Positions 11,801 to 19,128 of a DNA stretch of 43,166 bases are shown in pieces. The notes below the pieces were generated by a model, which was not told where the DNA came from, made no database searches, and saw only the letters and a program-made list of their open reading frames with translations. Each line of letters opens with the position of its first letter. Position 1 is the stretch's first letter. The stretch is from contig CACGCL010000008.1 of NCBI GenBank assembly GCA_902571525.1, positions 1 through 43,166 of the forward strand. Direction: 5' to 3'. Position numbers and translations under genes: made by a program. The DNA comes from an uncultured Pelagibacteraceae bacterium (GTDB lineage: Bacteria > Pseudomonadota > Alphaproteobacteria > Pelagibacterales > Pelagibacteraceae).

Positions 11801-13836
11801 GAACTCCGATTGTTGATGTATCTTTTGCAACTGGCACAGATCTAATTCTTTCTGGTGAAGTCGGTGGTTCGGGTAAAATTTCTCTTAAAGGAGATACTAA
11901 TTCAAGAAAATTAAGACTAACAAATGCTAGTAACCCATTTTCGGGTGGTATTGATATCAACACAGCTTCAACAACAAATAATAAACCAATCTTAGAAATT
12001 GGCGCAAATTATGCATCTGGAACTGGGGTAATTACATCTTATGGAACTGCTGATTATGGAAACATTAGTTTTTTAGGTAATTATACAATTAACAATCCAA
12101 TCACAACAAATAATTCTCTCTCAAAAATAGGTATTAACACTAATGCTAACAATGCAGCACTAGCGGGAGCAATAACAGCAACAGGTCTTTTGACTAAAAC
12201 TGGAAGTGGAACATTAACTTTAAGTAATAATAATTCTAGTTATTCAGGCGCTATAAATGTAAGTGAAGGAACTTTATATGGTGGCCAAAATCAAATTTCT
12301 AGTAAAAGATTTGGAACTGGAGACATTACAGTTGCAAGTGGCGCTAAGGTATTGACACATAGCAGTGGTAATGTCGCAAATTCAAATAAGTTGTATCTAA
12401 ATGGTGGAACATTAGGAATTAATGGAAATAACAGTAATACGTGGGCAGGCGATATAGTTTTAGGCGCCGGTACCACTTCATCAATTGAAACAGATAAGGG
12501 AGGAAGCCTTACATTAACTGGAACAATTTCTGGAGCTGGAAACGTAATTTACAATAGCAACACTACTGGTAATGGTGAAATATTATTAGAAGGCACTAAT
12601 ACTTATACTGGTAACACTACCATTAATTCTAATGGAAGAAGTGTAGGTGTATATTTAAATGGAAAACTAGGTGGTAGTGCACATAATTATGCTGGTAACA
12701 TTAATATAGGTTCTGGAGGAACCCTTTCGCTTAATCATACTGACAGAACAACTCCTAATGTAACTTTCTCAGGTATTATTTCTGGAGCAGGAGGTATTAC
12801 AAAAAATAGAGATTACACTAACGCAATATTTACAGGTGCAAATACTTTTACAGGCGCTTTATCAATTGCAGGAACTCTAACAATTGGAGGCAAAGGTTCA
12901 TTAGGAGCTAGTAATAATCACAATCATACAGGGACTATTTCAATAGCAGCTAATTCAAAATTGCATTATACAAGCACAACAACTCCTCAAATACTATCAG
13001 GTTCAATTTTAATAGGTATGCCTCTGTTTGCTGGAAATGCCGGGCAGATTACAGGAACCACTAATCATAAAATTTCAAGTGCAGGAGGAAGAACAACCAT
13101 CGCTTATGCTGTTACAAGACCATCAACTCCTAACTCTGGAAATAATAATAGAAACAATATACAAAAACAACTTCCTAAGTTTAACTTTAAAGCTCCACCA
13201 CCAAAATTCATGAATACAAATATGGGTAACATGTACCAAGCACCCGCAACTAATACTAATCTAAATCCGAACATGGGTTCTAACACAGGACCAAAACCAG
13301 CTCCTGGAAGTCCAGCTCCAGGTAAACCAGCTCCAGGCACAGGACCAGGAACATCTTTTGCTGGCAATCCGAGCATTAAACTAGCTCCTCCAGGAAACCC
13401 AATGATGATGCCAGCGATGGCAAAGTTTAAAGCAATCAAATTCAATCCAAGGGGACCAGGAATTAAAACTAACTTTAAGCCGATGGTTGGAACTACTTTT
13501 GCTAATTTTAAACCAGTTGAATTTAAAGTGGACCCAACAATTTCAAACTTTAAAATTCAGCCATTTAAACCAGTAAACTTTGGATCAACAGGAATAAACT
13601 TTAAAATACCCGAAAAAAATATTGAAGTTCCAGACACCAACATGAAGATGAATTTTGAGGTTAAGTTAAAAGGTGGAGCTCCATTACCTTCGTGGGTTAA
13701 ATTTGATCCAAATACTTTACAAATATCAGGAAAACCTCCTGAAGGATACAAAGGTACTTTGGAACTTGATTTAGTCGGAACGACTGATGATGGAACGCAA
13801 CAAACTCAAGAATTAGAATTTACAATTTCTGAGTAA
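8833..13836 (+). CDS. Giant two-partner secretion exoprotein (TpsA, filamentous-haemagglutinin-like) with glycine-rich and beta-repeat domains
   Basis: This is a predicted secreted or surface-exposed beta-helix protein of 1667 residues. A long hydrophobic signal peptide ends at ASA-QE (about residue 39). The TPS head follows: NNTMNINQ, WNTFNIG and the hallmark INPNGVLFGNGARVNVEGL, with NPNG at 128-131. From ~140 to 570 there is a beta-helix-like repeat region. Residues ~577-840 form a glycine-rich domain that opens with TWTVPSGVNSITIDGSGGGG and contains GGGGGGATDIRRGG, as in the ALK/LTK-type Gly-rich family. From ~919 to 1340 are at least four autotransporter-associated beta repeats (KTGAGTLKLTANNDY, KTGSGTLTLSNNNSSYSG). 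A Pro-rich linker (~1486-1506), FKP/NFK-type degenerate repeats, and a final cadherin/Ig-like domain (~1613-1667, LPSWVKFDPNTLQISGKPP) complete it. No ATG is available. The TTG at 8833 is used here, but the TTG at 8845, 4 bases after GGGGGA, is equally possible. Adhesion, biofilm or defence roles are all possible. Confidence 0.9.
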   Translation: MGEILNSKFEVFQFLKKIFIYFTIYLHIFSIQFYTFASAQEIKPSTLPTAGIVKSGGANITQNNNTMNINQSSGNAIISWNTFNIGSNATVNFNQPSSSSNTLNRVRTNDATRIYGNLNANGNIFFINPNGVLFGNGARVNVEGLVATTMNLANNDFNQQNYNFNSLTNSTSSVINYGKINSNYVALISTNVKNKGDINTKSDLALISGDNAKLAISSNGKLNIKITESTLQNLIENEGSLKSENGQVLIKSSAAKSLVEATIKSSSQKKKLISKNGVIKLVSNTGTIEGKNIKIDAGKNGRVINSGNLDVSSDNSKAGKIEITGKEISIHSGSNVLAKGAKGGGEILIGGDWQGKGSMQQAIYTTVEKNTLIDASSTKTGDGGKIVIWSDIKDKNSVTKVDGTLKAKSVDGTGGKIETSGAALNTDGIKVDASSQKGKGGLWLIDPYDYTINQAQANFIKSTLEMGTDVTVTTSLDHQSKGSNGNNSSNGDITINSGITLTGGSDATLTLNAARHITLSSGVRYLDTGSGKLSLAFVAGGNITQNTGSKAGIHIAGSLSFTTTNYTVPGSSNTVSFTYSGSATTWTVPSGVNSITIDGSGGGGGYGYSNNNDPGKGGRLEATISSTPGETFNIRVGGKGENGNQYAPGRGNPPTFTASNAAGGFNGGGSAIIAGNNYTGGGGGGATDIRRGGDTLDNRIYVAGGGGGMAAQRRGPAPGGHGGDGGNTTGQDGTAVGAKAGTGFGKGGSQIAGGNAGGRNATAGSKGQGGNGAYTNGGRNGGGGGGGYFGGGGGTYSTRIGGGGGGGGSSYVIASASNVTHNQGGGSNFNTHGTLSISYNSASTTANGNILLKGKNWANEGSNISTQGNLETWGIGPIKNLSVGGDITIDQDPSNYASGLMNVNVSSGSITTIDNVIDGSGGIKKTGAGTLKLTANNDYEGETQVNNGKLDVYTSNSLGDDTLVLKNATTLFSSSRGQPITISNDVTLAGTPIVDVSFATGTDLILSGEVGGSGKISLKGDTNSRKLRLTNASNPFSGGIDINTASTTNNKPILEIGANYASGTGVITSYGTADYGNISFLGNYTINNPITTNNSLSKIGINTNANNAALAGAITATGLLTKTGSGTLTLSNNNSSYSGAINVSEGTLYGGQNQISSKRFGTGDITVASGAKVLTHSSGNVANSNKLYLNGGTLGINGNNSNTWAGDIVLGAGTTSSIETDKGGSLTLTGTISGAGNVIYNSNTTGNGEILLEGTNTYTGNTTINSNGRSVGVYLNGKLGGSAHNYAGNINIGSGGTLSLNHTDRTTPNVTFSGIISGAGGITKNRDYTNAIFTGANTFTGALSIAGTLTIGGKGSLGASNNHNHTGTISIAANSKLHYTSTTTPQILSGSILIGMPLFAGNAGQITGTTNHKISSAGGRTTIAYAVTRPSTPNSGNNNRNNIQKQLPKFNFKAPPPKFMNTNMGNMYQAPATNTNLNPNMGSNTGPKPAPGSPAPGKPAPGTGPGTSFAGNPSIKLAPPGNPMMMPAMAKFKAIKFNPRGPGIKTNFKPMVGTTFANFKPVEFKVDPTISNFKIQPFKPVNFGSTGINFKIPEKNIEVPDTNMKMNFEVKLKGGAPLPSWVKFDPNTLQISGKPPEGYKGTLELDLVGTTDDGTQQTQELEFTISE
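10630..11270 (+). repeat. Glycine-rich tract inside the exoprotein gene
   Basis: Runs of GGN codons (for example around 10636-10650, 10870-10890, 11175-11215 and 11233-11256) encode poly-Gly stretches of 4-8 residues spaced along ~210 codons. The local base composition is clearly richer in G than the rest of the window. The spacing is irregular, so this is a domain signature of the glycine-rich fold and not a tandem DNA repeat. Confidence 0.75.
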
Positions 13837-13846
13837 CAAATTTTTA

Positions 13847-14392
13847 ATGAAATTATTAATTAAATCAGTATTAGTTTTATTTTTATTCATATCTTTTTCT
13901 AATTCAGAGGAAGCTAATAACACAACATCAAAACAATTTGAAGATTGGCAACTAGTATGTAAAGAAGTTGAAAAAAAAGAAAGATGTGAAGTAAGTCAAT
14001 TGATAACCATTGAAGAGAATAAATTACAATTTAAGATAATGTATCAAATATTAAAAGACGAAAAAACAAAGAAAAAATTTGATGCGTTTACAATCATTAC
14101 ACCATTGGGTGTAAATTTAACTGAAAAAGCAGCGATATTATTCCCAGACACAGAGGAGCAAATAAATTTATCTTTCATGAAATGCGAAGTTTTTGGATGT
14201 ATTTTAACTTTAAACAATTTTGACCAAAATAGTAAAGAAGTGTTTGATTTTTTAAAAAAGAAATTATTAAGCTCTGAACAATTTACTTTAGGATTTGGTG
14301 TTTTTAATGAGAAACCAGTACTAATTAGTAGTTCATTAAAAGGTTTCAAAAACTCTGTTAAACAATTAAGAGAAAAGGCTAAAAAAATTTAG
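13847..14392 (+). CDS. IalB-family (invasion-associated locus B) periplasmic protein
   Basis: A protein of 181 residues with a signal peptide (MKLLIKSVLVLFLFISFSNS, cleaved near residue 20-22). The mature part opens with FEDWQLVCKE, continues with ERCEVSQLI and has a central ITPLGVNLTEKAAI strand and MKCEVFGCIL. The paired cysteines and the D-W-x-x-x-C opening are typical of the IalB family, soluble proteins exported by many alphaproteobacteria. The family name comes from Bartonella invasion, but free-living bacteria carry it widely and its biochemical role is not established. It starts 10 bases after the exoprotein stop, so both are probably on one mRNA. This suggests, without proving, a periplasmic accessory role for the secretion locus. 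The gene ends 3 bases before the convergent rpoH. Confidence 0.82.
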   Translation: MKLLIKSVLVLFLFISFSNSEEANNTTSKQFEDWQLVCKEVEKKERCEVSQLITIEENKLQFKIMYQILKDEKTKKKFDAFTIITPLGVNLTEKAAILFPDTEEQINLSFMKCEVFGCILTLNNFDQNSKEVFDFLKKKLLSSEQFTLGFGVFNEKPVLISSSLKGFKNSVKQLREKAKKI

Positions 14393-14395
14393 TAT

Positions 14396-15286
14396 TTAAT
14401 TTACAGGTAAAAGATTTTTAGAATTTGCAGAATTCAACATATGTTTTTGCAACTTTTCAAATGCTTTATTTTCTATTTGTCTAATTCTTTCTCTACTAAT
14501 TTTAAATCTTTTACTTAAGTCCTCAAGTGTTTTTGGATCATCTGTGAGCCTTCTTGAATACAATATTTCTTTTTCTCTATCATTTAGAATTTTAATAGAG
14601 TCTTTTAGCAAATCTTTTCTTTGCTCCATCTCATCTTGATGAGCAATTTTTAAATCGTGGTCCATTGTTTTATCAACAACCCAATCTTGCCACTCATCTC
14701 CATCCTCACCAATTGGAGCATTTAATGATTGTTCTTTTCCAGATAACCTTCTATTCATTGAAACAACTTCATCTTCACTAACATCTAATGTGGATGCAAT
14801 TTTTTTAACGTCTTCATTTTTTAGATCTCCTTCATTTCTAGGAGCAATTTGATTTTTTAGTTTTTTTAAATTAAAGAAAAGTTTTTTTTGAGCTGTTGTT
14901 GTACCCATTTTAACCAAACTCCATGATCTTAAAATATATTCCTGTATAGAAGCTTTTATCCACCACATAGCATATGTTGCTAGTCTAAAACCTTTTTCAG
15001 GTTCAAATTTTTTTACTGCTTGCATTAAACCAACATTACCTTCTGATATTATTTCGTTTAAAGGTAAACCATATCCTTTATATCCCATTGCAATTTTAGC
15101 AACTAATCGCAGGTGACTCGTAACTAATTTTTCTGCAGATTTAACATTACCAGTATTTTTCCAATTTTTAGCAAGCATATATTCCTCTTCAGCATCAAGC
15201 ATAGGAAATTTTTTGATTTGCTCTAAGTATAACGATAAACCACCTTCGTTGGTTAAAGCAGGGTATTTAAATGTTGAACTACTCAT
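14396..15286 (-). CDS. rpoH: RNA polymerase heat-shock sigma factor RpoH (sigma-32)
   Basis: RpoH directs RNA polymerase to heat-shock promoters. The 296-residue protein carries region 2 (NEIISEGNVGLMQAVKKFEP, then FRLATYAMWWIKASIQEYIL with the -10-reading helix), the diagnostic RpoH box QKKLFFNLKKLK just after it, and region 4.2 ISRERIRQIENKAFEKLQKH for -35 recognition. The RpoH box separates it from RpoD and RpoS. The ATG start gives the standard short N terminus. rluD lies 49 bases upstream on the same strand, a common alphaproteobacterial neighbourhood. FtsH, which degrades RpoH in E. coli, is encoded in the same window but in a separate operon. Confidence 0.96.
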   Translation of the reverse strand: MSSSTFKYPALTNEGGLSLYLEQIKKFPMLDAEEEYMLAKNWKNTGNVKSAEKLVTSHLRLVAKIAMGYKGYGLPLNEIISEGNVGLMQAVKKFEPEKGFRLATYAMWWIKASIQEYILRSWSLVKMGTTTAQKKLFFNLKKLKNQIAPRNEGDLKNEDVKKIASTLDVSEDEVVSMNRRLSGKEQSLNAPIGEDGDEWQDWVVDKTMDHDLKIAHQDEMEQRKDLLKDSIKILNDREKEILYSRRLTDDPKTLEDLSKRFKISRERIRQIENKAFEKLQKHMLNSANSKNLLPVN

Positions 15287-15335
15287 TTGTAAGACTTATT
15301 TAATTAATTTTTTTAATTTTACAATGTATTAATTT

Positions 15336-16307
15336 TTAAGCTTTTCTTAGACTTTTTAGAATAATTTCTAGATCATTTGGTAATTTAGACTCAAAATTCA
15401 TTCTTTTATTATTAATAGGGTGAGTAAACCCTAAAGTACTAGCATGTAAAAATTGTCTATTTAAGTTTATGATTTTATTTTCTAAATCCTTATTTACATT
15501 TTTAATTTTTTTAAATTTTTTTTTATATTTTTGATCTCCAACTATATTGTTACCTTTATAGCTCATATGCACTCTTATTTGATGGGTCCTTCCAGTTTCT
15601 AATTTACATTCAACTAGACTAAATGTAGGAATTGTGTCTTTTTCAAATATTTCGAGTGTTTTATAATTTGTTATTGACTTTTTACCTTTAGATAAACTCA
15701 CTGACATCAACTGTCTATTTTTTGAACTTCTGGTTATTAAAGTCTCTATCTTGCCTTTGCTTGGTCTTAGTTTTCCCCATATTAAAGTTTGATATTGTCT
15801 GTCTACAGAATGTTCACTGAATTGGTTTGATAAATTTTCGTGTATAAAATTATTTTTTGCAACAACTACTAACCCAGAGGTATCTTTATCTATCCTGTGA
15901 ACAATACCTGGTCTAAGTTCTCCATTTATATTTGATAATTTTTTATTGTAATTTATTAAGGCATTTACAAGTGTTTTATCTTTGTTGCCTGCACCTGGGT
16001 GCATTGAAATATCTGCTTTTTTATTAATGACAATTAAATCATTATCTTCATAAATTATATCAATTTTATAATTAAATGGTTTTAAATTTATGTCCTCAGG
16101 CTCAGGAATTATTAGGTTGATTTTATCATTAATTTTAACTTTTTTTGATGGGTCGTTGCTAAGTTCATCGTTTATACTTAAGTTTTTTTTAATTATTAAA
16201 TTCTTGATCTTTGACCTACTTAAGCTTTGCTCATACTTATTTATAAATTGATCAACTCTCAAACCATTATCGTCTATTTCAGCTAATAAATTAATGATTT
16301 TTTTCAT
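15336..16307 (-). CDS. rluD: 23S rRNA pseudouridine synthase, RluD type
   Basis: This protein isomerises uridines in 23S rRNA (RluD modifies helix 69). It has 323 residues with an N-terminal S4 RNA-binding domain (LRVDQFINKYEQSLSRSKIK, residues ~15-65). The RluA-family catalytic core contains ADISMHPGAGNKDKTLVNAL and HRIDKDTSGLVVVAK, whose catalytic Asp is residue 140, and later GRTHQIRVHMSYKGNNIVGD. The S4 domain plus family motifs favour RluD over RluA or RluC, although RluC also has an S4 domain. The gene sits upstream of rpoH on the same strand and starts 24 bases from tRNA-Arg, which points the other way. Confidence 0.9.
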   Translation of the reverse strand: MKKIINLLAEIDDNGLRVDQFINKYEQSLSRSKIKNLIIKKNLSINDELSNDPSKKVKINDKINLIIPEPEDINLKPFNYKIDIIYEDNDLIVINKKADISMHPGAGNKDKTLVNALINYNKKLSNINGELRPGIVHRIDKDTSGLVVVAKNNFIHENLSNQFSEHSVDRQYQTLIWGKLRPSKGKIETLITRSSKNRQLMSVSLSKGKKSITNYKTLEIFEKDTIPTFSLVECKLETGRTHQIRVHMSYKGNNIVGDQKYKKKFKKIKNVNKDLENKIINLNRQFLHASTLGFTHPINNKRMNFESKLPNDLEIILKSLRKA

Positions 16308-16330
16308 AAATTACTATATTAATACTTTAT

Positions 16331-16407
16331 GCGCTCGTAGCTCAACTGGATAGAGCGCCAGATTTCGGCTCTGGAGGTTCAGGGTTCGACTCCTTGCGAG
16401 CGCGCCA
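16331..16407 (+). tRNA. tRNA-Arg (anticodon TCG)
   Basis: A 77-base cloverleaf. The acceptor stem GCGCTCG (16331-16337) pairs with CGAGCGC (16397-16403), followed by discriminator G and an encoded CCA (16405-16407). The D arm has TAGCTCAACTGGATAGAGC. The anticodon stem CCAGA/TCTGG holds the loop TTTCGGC, giving TCG (reads CGA and probably other CGN codons). The T arm contains GGTTCAGGGTTCGACTCC-type sequence. It is squeezed between the rluD start and the ABC permease stop, 2 bases away. Confidence 0.96.
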
Positions 16408-16409
16408 AA

Positions 16410-17201
16410 TTATTCACCAATATTAATTAATGTCCCTTTATCACGCGCTTTACTAAAAGAATAGTAAAATAAGGAAATTCCCAAACATAAATAAAAGATA
16501 TTCAAATAAATAGCAGACTTAATATTTGAATAATCAACAACGTTATTTACTAAAATTGATCTAGCTTCTTCAAAAATATAAACCAAAGGTAAAAATTTTG
16601 CTACGGTTTGAAAAAATTCAGGCAATATTTCAATAGGGTAATAAATGCATCCTAAAGGAGCTAATAGAAATAAAGATGACCATGCTATGTTTTCAAATGC
16701 TGGACCATATCTCAGTAAACCTGCTGAAACGAATAAACCTAAAGTAATTCCAAATGCGTACAAACTAAAAAACAATAAAAAAAGTGGCGCCCCTAGATCT
16801 AAGATGGATATACCAAATAATGGCGAAGTTATTAATATAGCAGGAACTAGCCCTATCAAAGTCCTTAAAAGTGCAGTTAAAACTAAAGATATAATTATTT
16901 CACTAATTCTAAGAGGAGCTATAAATAAATTCGTAAAGTTTCTACTCCAAATTTCCTCTAAAAAAAGCATGTTAAAGCTTATGCTAGACCTAAATAAAAA
17001 ATCGTAAAGAATTGCACAACTTAGTATCACCCCAACGGTATTGTTGTAGTAGTCACTATAAATTGTAAAAAATTTTGATATAAAGCCCCAAAGAATTATT
17101 TGGATTGTTGGCCAATAAATTAAATCAAGAATCCTTGGGAAAGAACTCTTAATCAAATAAAAGTGTCTTAAAAATAGTCCTAAAATTCTATTGTAACTCA
17201 T
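16410..17201 (-). CDS. ABC-2 type transporter permease
   Basis: A membrane protein of 263 residues with about six hydrophobic helices, for example FTNLFIAPLRISEIIISLVL and SSLFLLAPLGCIYYPIEILP, in the arrangement of ABC-2 export permeases (NodJ/DrrB/YadH-like). The FIAPLR segment and the PIEILP loop are typical of the family. It overlaps the upstream ATP-binding gene by 14 bases, so the two form one exporter of the inner membrane. Substrate cannot be read from sequence; relatives move lipids, polysaccharides, drugs or haem-related compounds. The stop codon lies 2 bases from tRNA-Arg on the other strand, which leaves no space for a conventional terminator. Confidence 0.88.
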   Translation of the reverse strand: MSYNRILGLFLRHFYLIKSSFPRILDLIYWPTIQIILWGFISKFFTIYSDYYNNTVGVILSCAILYDFLFRSSISFNMLFLEEIWSRNFTNLFIAPLRISEIIISLVLTALLRTLIGLVPAILITSPLFGISILDLGAPLFLLFFSLYAFGITLGLFVSAGLLRYGPAFENIAWSSLFLLAPLGCIYYPIEILPEFFQTVAKFLPLVYIFEEARSILVNNVVDYSNIKSAIYLNIFYLCLGISLFYYSFSKARDKGTLINIGE

Positions 17202-17925
17202 TTTTAACTCTATTAAGTTTTAAAAAAACTTCCTCCAGGTTTTTTTTACCATGTTTTATTATTATTTCAGATGGAGTACCTCTATCTATTATTTCTCCAT
17301 CTTTCATCATTAATATACTTTTACAAAGTCTCTTAACTTCATCCATATTGTGTGAAGCTAATAAAATAGACATTTTCTTTTCAGAGGATAATTTTTCTAT
17401 AAATGTTCTAACAAAATCCCCAGTTTCTGGATCTAGTGAAGCAGTAGGCTCATCTAATAATAAAATATCTGGATCATTAATAACTGCTTTTGCAAGACTA
17501 ACTCTGTTTTTTTGACCTGAAGAAAGTTCTCCAGTTTTCTTATTTATGAATTCGTTTAGTCTTAATGTTTCAGTGAGATAATCAATTCTATTTTTTATTT
17601 TTTCTACAGAATACAATTTTCCATAAACCAATAGATTTTCTCTTACAGTTAGTTTTTTTGGTAATTCAATATAAGGGGAAATAAAATTCATCTTTTTCAA
17701 TAATTCAATCCTATTTTTTTCTACATTTAGACCATTAATTATTACTTCACCACTTGTTGGTTTTAATAAACCTAGCATCATCCCTATCGTTGTAGTTTTT
17801 CCACAACCATTTGGACCAAGTAAACCAAGTATTTCATTTTCGTTTATATTGAAGTTAATTTCCTTAACCGCTTTAAAGGACGAAAACTTTTTTGATAAAT
17901 TATTTACACTTACTAGGTTTTTCAT
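17188..17925 (-). CDS. ABC transporter ATP-binding protein (ABC-2 exporter)
   Basis: The nucleotide-binding subunit partnering the permease that overlaps its 3' end. It has 245 residues with Walker A GPNGCGKT at 37-44, the Q-loop near FISPY (81-85), the ABC signature LSSGQ at 134-138, Walker B ILLLDEP at 154-160, a D-loop TASLDPETG and the switch His in LLASHNMDEV. The layout is that of the CcmA/DrrA/NatA group of export ATPases. It starts 2 bases after the tsaC stop on the same strand, so tsaC, the ATPase and the permease are probably cotranscribed. Substrate unknown. Confidence 0.93.
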   Translation of the reverse strand: MKNLVSVNNLSKKFSSFKAVKEINFNINENEILGLLGPNGCGKTTTIGMMLGLLKPTSGEVIINGLNVEKNRIELLKKMNFISPYIELPKKLTVRENLLVYGKLYSVEKIKNRIDYLTETLRLNEFINKKTGELSSGQKNRVSLAKAVINDPDILLLDEPTASLDPETGDFVRTFIEKLSSEKKMSILLASHNMDEVKRLCKSILMMKDGEIIDRGTPSEIIIKHGKKNLEEVFLKLNRVKNELQ

Positions 17926-17927
17926 GA

Positions 17928-18857
17928 TTATTTTGTTGATGCTTTTTGTAAGCGATCGTTAATTGCTAATCCAATGCCTTTGTTACTAATTTTTTCAACA
18001 GCAATTTTTTTATATCCCTTTTTTTTTACTGTTCTCAAAGTTGAATATAAATTTTTTGCTGCTTCCGTTAAATTTCCACTTGTGGTTAAATAAAAAAAAT
18101 TCTTATCATTTTTATTTCTTTTTTTAACCAGTATAAATGCCTCATCGGAATTTGCATTTTTACAGTTCATTCTTAATGGAATTCCTGGGGAATAATGTAA
18201 GCTATTTTGACCTGGTACTTTTAAAGAACTTTTTTTTTTAAATTTTAATTTAGAATTTAAGGTTTTGCTTAATTTACTAATCTCTAAGCTACCTAGTCTA
18301 AGAATTTCTGGACGAGCTGTTAAATTTATAATTGTCGACTCAAGTCCAATTTTAGAATTACCACCTTCAATGACGTATTTTATCTTCTTACCAAATTCTT
18401 CTTCCACGTGTTTTTTAGTTACTGGGCTAAGTTTTGATGAGATATTAGCACTTGGGGCAGCCAATGGATATTTCAATATTTTTAAGAGGTTAATAGCAAT
18501 CGGGTGTGAGGGAAACCTTATTGCTAAAGTGTTTTTTTTATTTGTAACAAATTTTGAAACGTTACTACCTTTTTTTAGTTTTAAAATTAATGTTAGTGGA
18601 CCTGGGCAAAACTTATTGTATAGTTTTAAAAAATTTTTATTAACGATACAATCTTTTTTTAACATCTCTAAACTATGATAGTGAACTATTAGTGGATTAT
18701 TTTTTGGTCTGTTTTTTAATTTAAATATTTTTAAAACTGCTTTATTAGAATAAGCATTGGCCGCTAATCCATAAACTGTTTCTGTTGGTAAACCTATACA
18801 ATTATGTTTATCAAGGAAATATTTGCCTTTTTTAATATTTGAAAGATTATTATTCAT
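17928..18857 (-). CDS. tsaC: L-threonylcarbamoyladenylate synthase, Sua5 type
   Basis: This enzyme makes threonylcarbamoyl-AMP from threonine, bicarbonate and ATP for the universal t6A37 tRNA modification. The YrdC/Sua5 domain shows GLPTETVYGLAANAY near the start, then KLKNRPKNNPLIVHYHSLEM, LTLILKLKKG, ALRFPSHP-like NTLAIRFPSHP, and YPLAAPSANISSKLSPV. At 309 residues it is longer than TsaC/YrdC (~190) and carries a C-terminal Sua5 extension after PGQNSLHYSPGIPLRMNC, the linker characteristic of Sua5. It diverges from xseB across 19 bases. Downstream are the ABC exporter genes, which have no obvious functional tie. Confidence 0.93.
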   Translation of the reverse strand: MNNNLSNIKKGKYFLDKHNCIGLPTETVYGLAANAYSNKAVLKIFKLKNRPKNNPLIVHYHSLEMLKKDCIVNKNFLKLYNKFCPGPLTLILKLKKGSNVSKFVTNKKNTLAIRFPSHPIAINLLKILKYPLAAPSANISSKLSPVTKKHVEEEFGKKIKYVIEGGNSKIGLESTIINLTARPEILRLGSLEISKLSKTLNSKLKFKKKSSLKVPGQNSLHYSPGIPLRMNCKNANSDEAFILVKKRNKNDKNFFYLTTSGNLTEAAKNLYSTLRTVKKKGYKKIAVEKISNKGIGLAINDRLQKASTK

Positions 18858-18876
18858 GTAATATTAAAACTATTAT

Positions 18877-19128
18877 ATGAAAGATAAAAATTTACCAGAT
18901 GATATTAAGTCAAAGTCATTAGATGAATTAAGGGAAATCTTAAATAATTTGTTGAACAAAATTGAAACTTCTCAAAACTTAGAAAATTCTACTGATGAAT
19001 ATCAAAAATTAATAAAAATAAATAACTTAATAGAAAAAAAATTTAAATCGTTATCAAAAGAGATAAGCAATGAATCTAAGTTAAAGATTGACCAAATTAC
19101 AAAAAAAAATGAAAAAAAAATTAAATAA
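18877..19128 (+). CDS. xseB: Exodeoxyribonuclease VII small subunit
   Basis: A small helical protein of 83 residues matching XseB, which binds XseA to form the exonuclease that degrades single-stranded DNA to oligonucleotides. The DELREILNNLLNKIETSQNL and LIEKKFKSLSKEI segments correspond to the paired helices of the family, with the usual 'L..YE.G..L' middle (here TDEYQKLIKI). The gene overlaps the start of ispA by about 20 bases. An xseB-ispA-dxs order is widely conserved in proteobacteria and supports the call in spite of the weak sequence. The 3' end contains A9-TG-A9, which is slippage-prone. Confidence 0.82.
   Translation: MKDKNLPDDIKSKSLDELREILNNLLNKIETSQNLENSTDEYQKLIKINNLIEKKFKSLSKEISNESKLKIDQITKKNEKKIK

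Noticed and set aside
11590..12960. Possible CRISPR-like or tandem DNA repeats in the exoprotein gene
   Set aside because: The repetition is at the protein level (autotransporter-type beta repeats) with varied spacing and poor nucleotide identity; no repeat-spacer pattern exists.
13104..13445. A 113-codon antisense frame in the Pro-rich part of the exoprotein gene
   Set aside because: The Gly/Pro-rich translation mirrors the repeats of the real gene on the other strand; no start context or domain supports it.
19088..19108. TTG start for ispA, seven codons upstream
   Set aside because: The ATG at 19109 gives the family-length protein and a smaller overlap with xseB.
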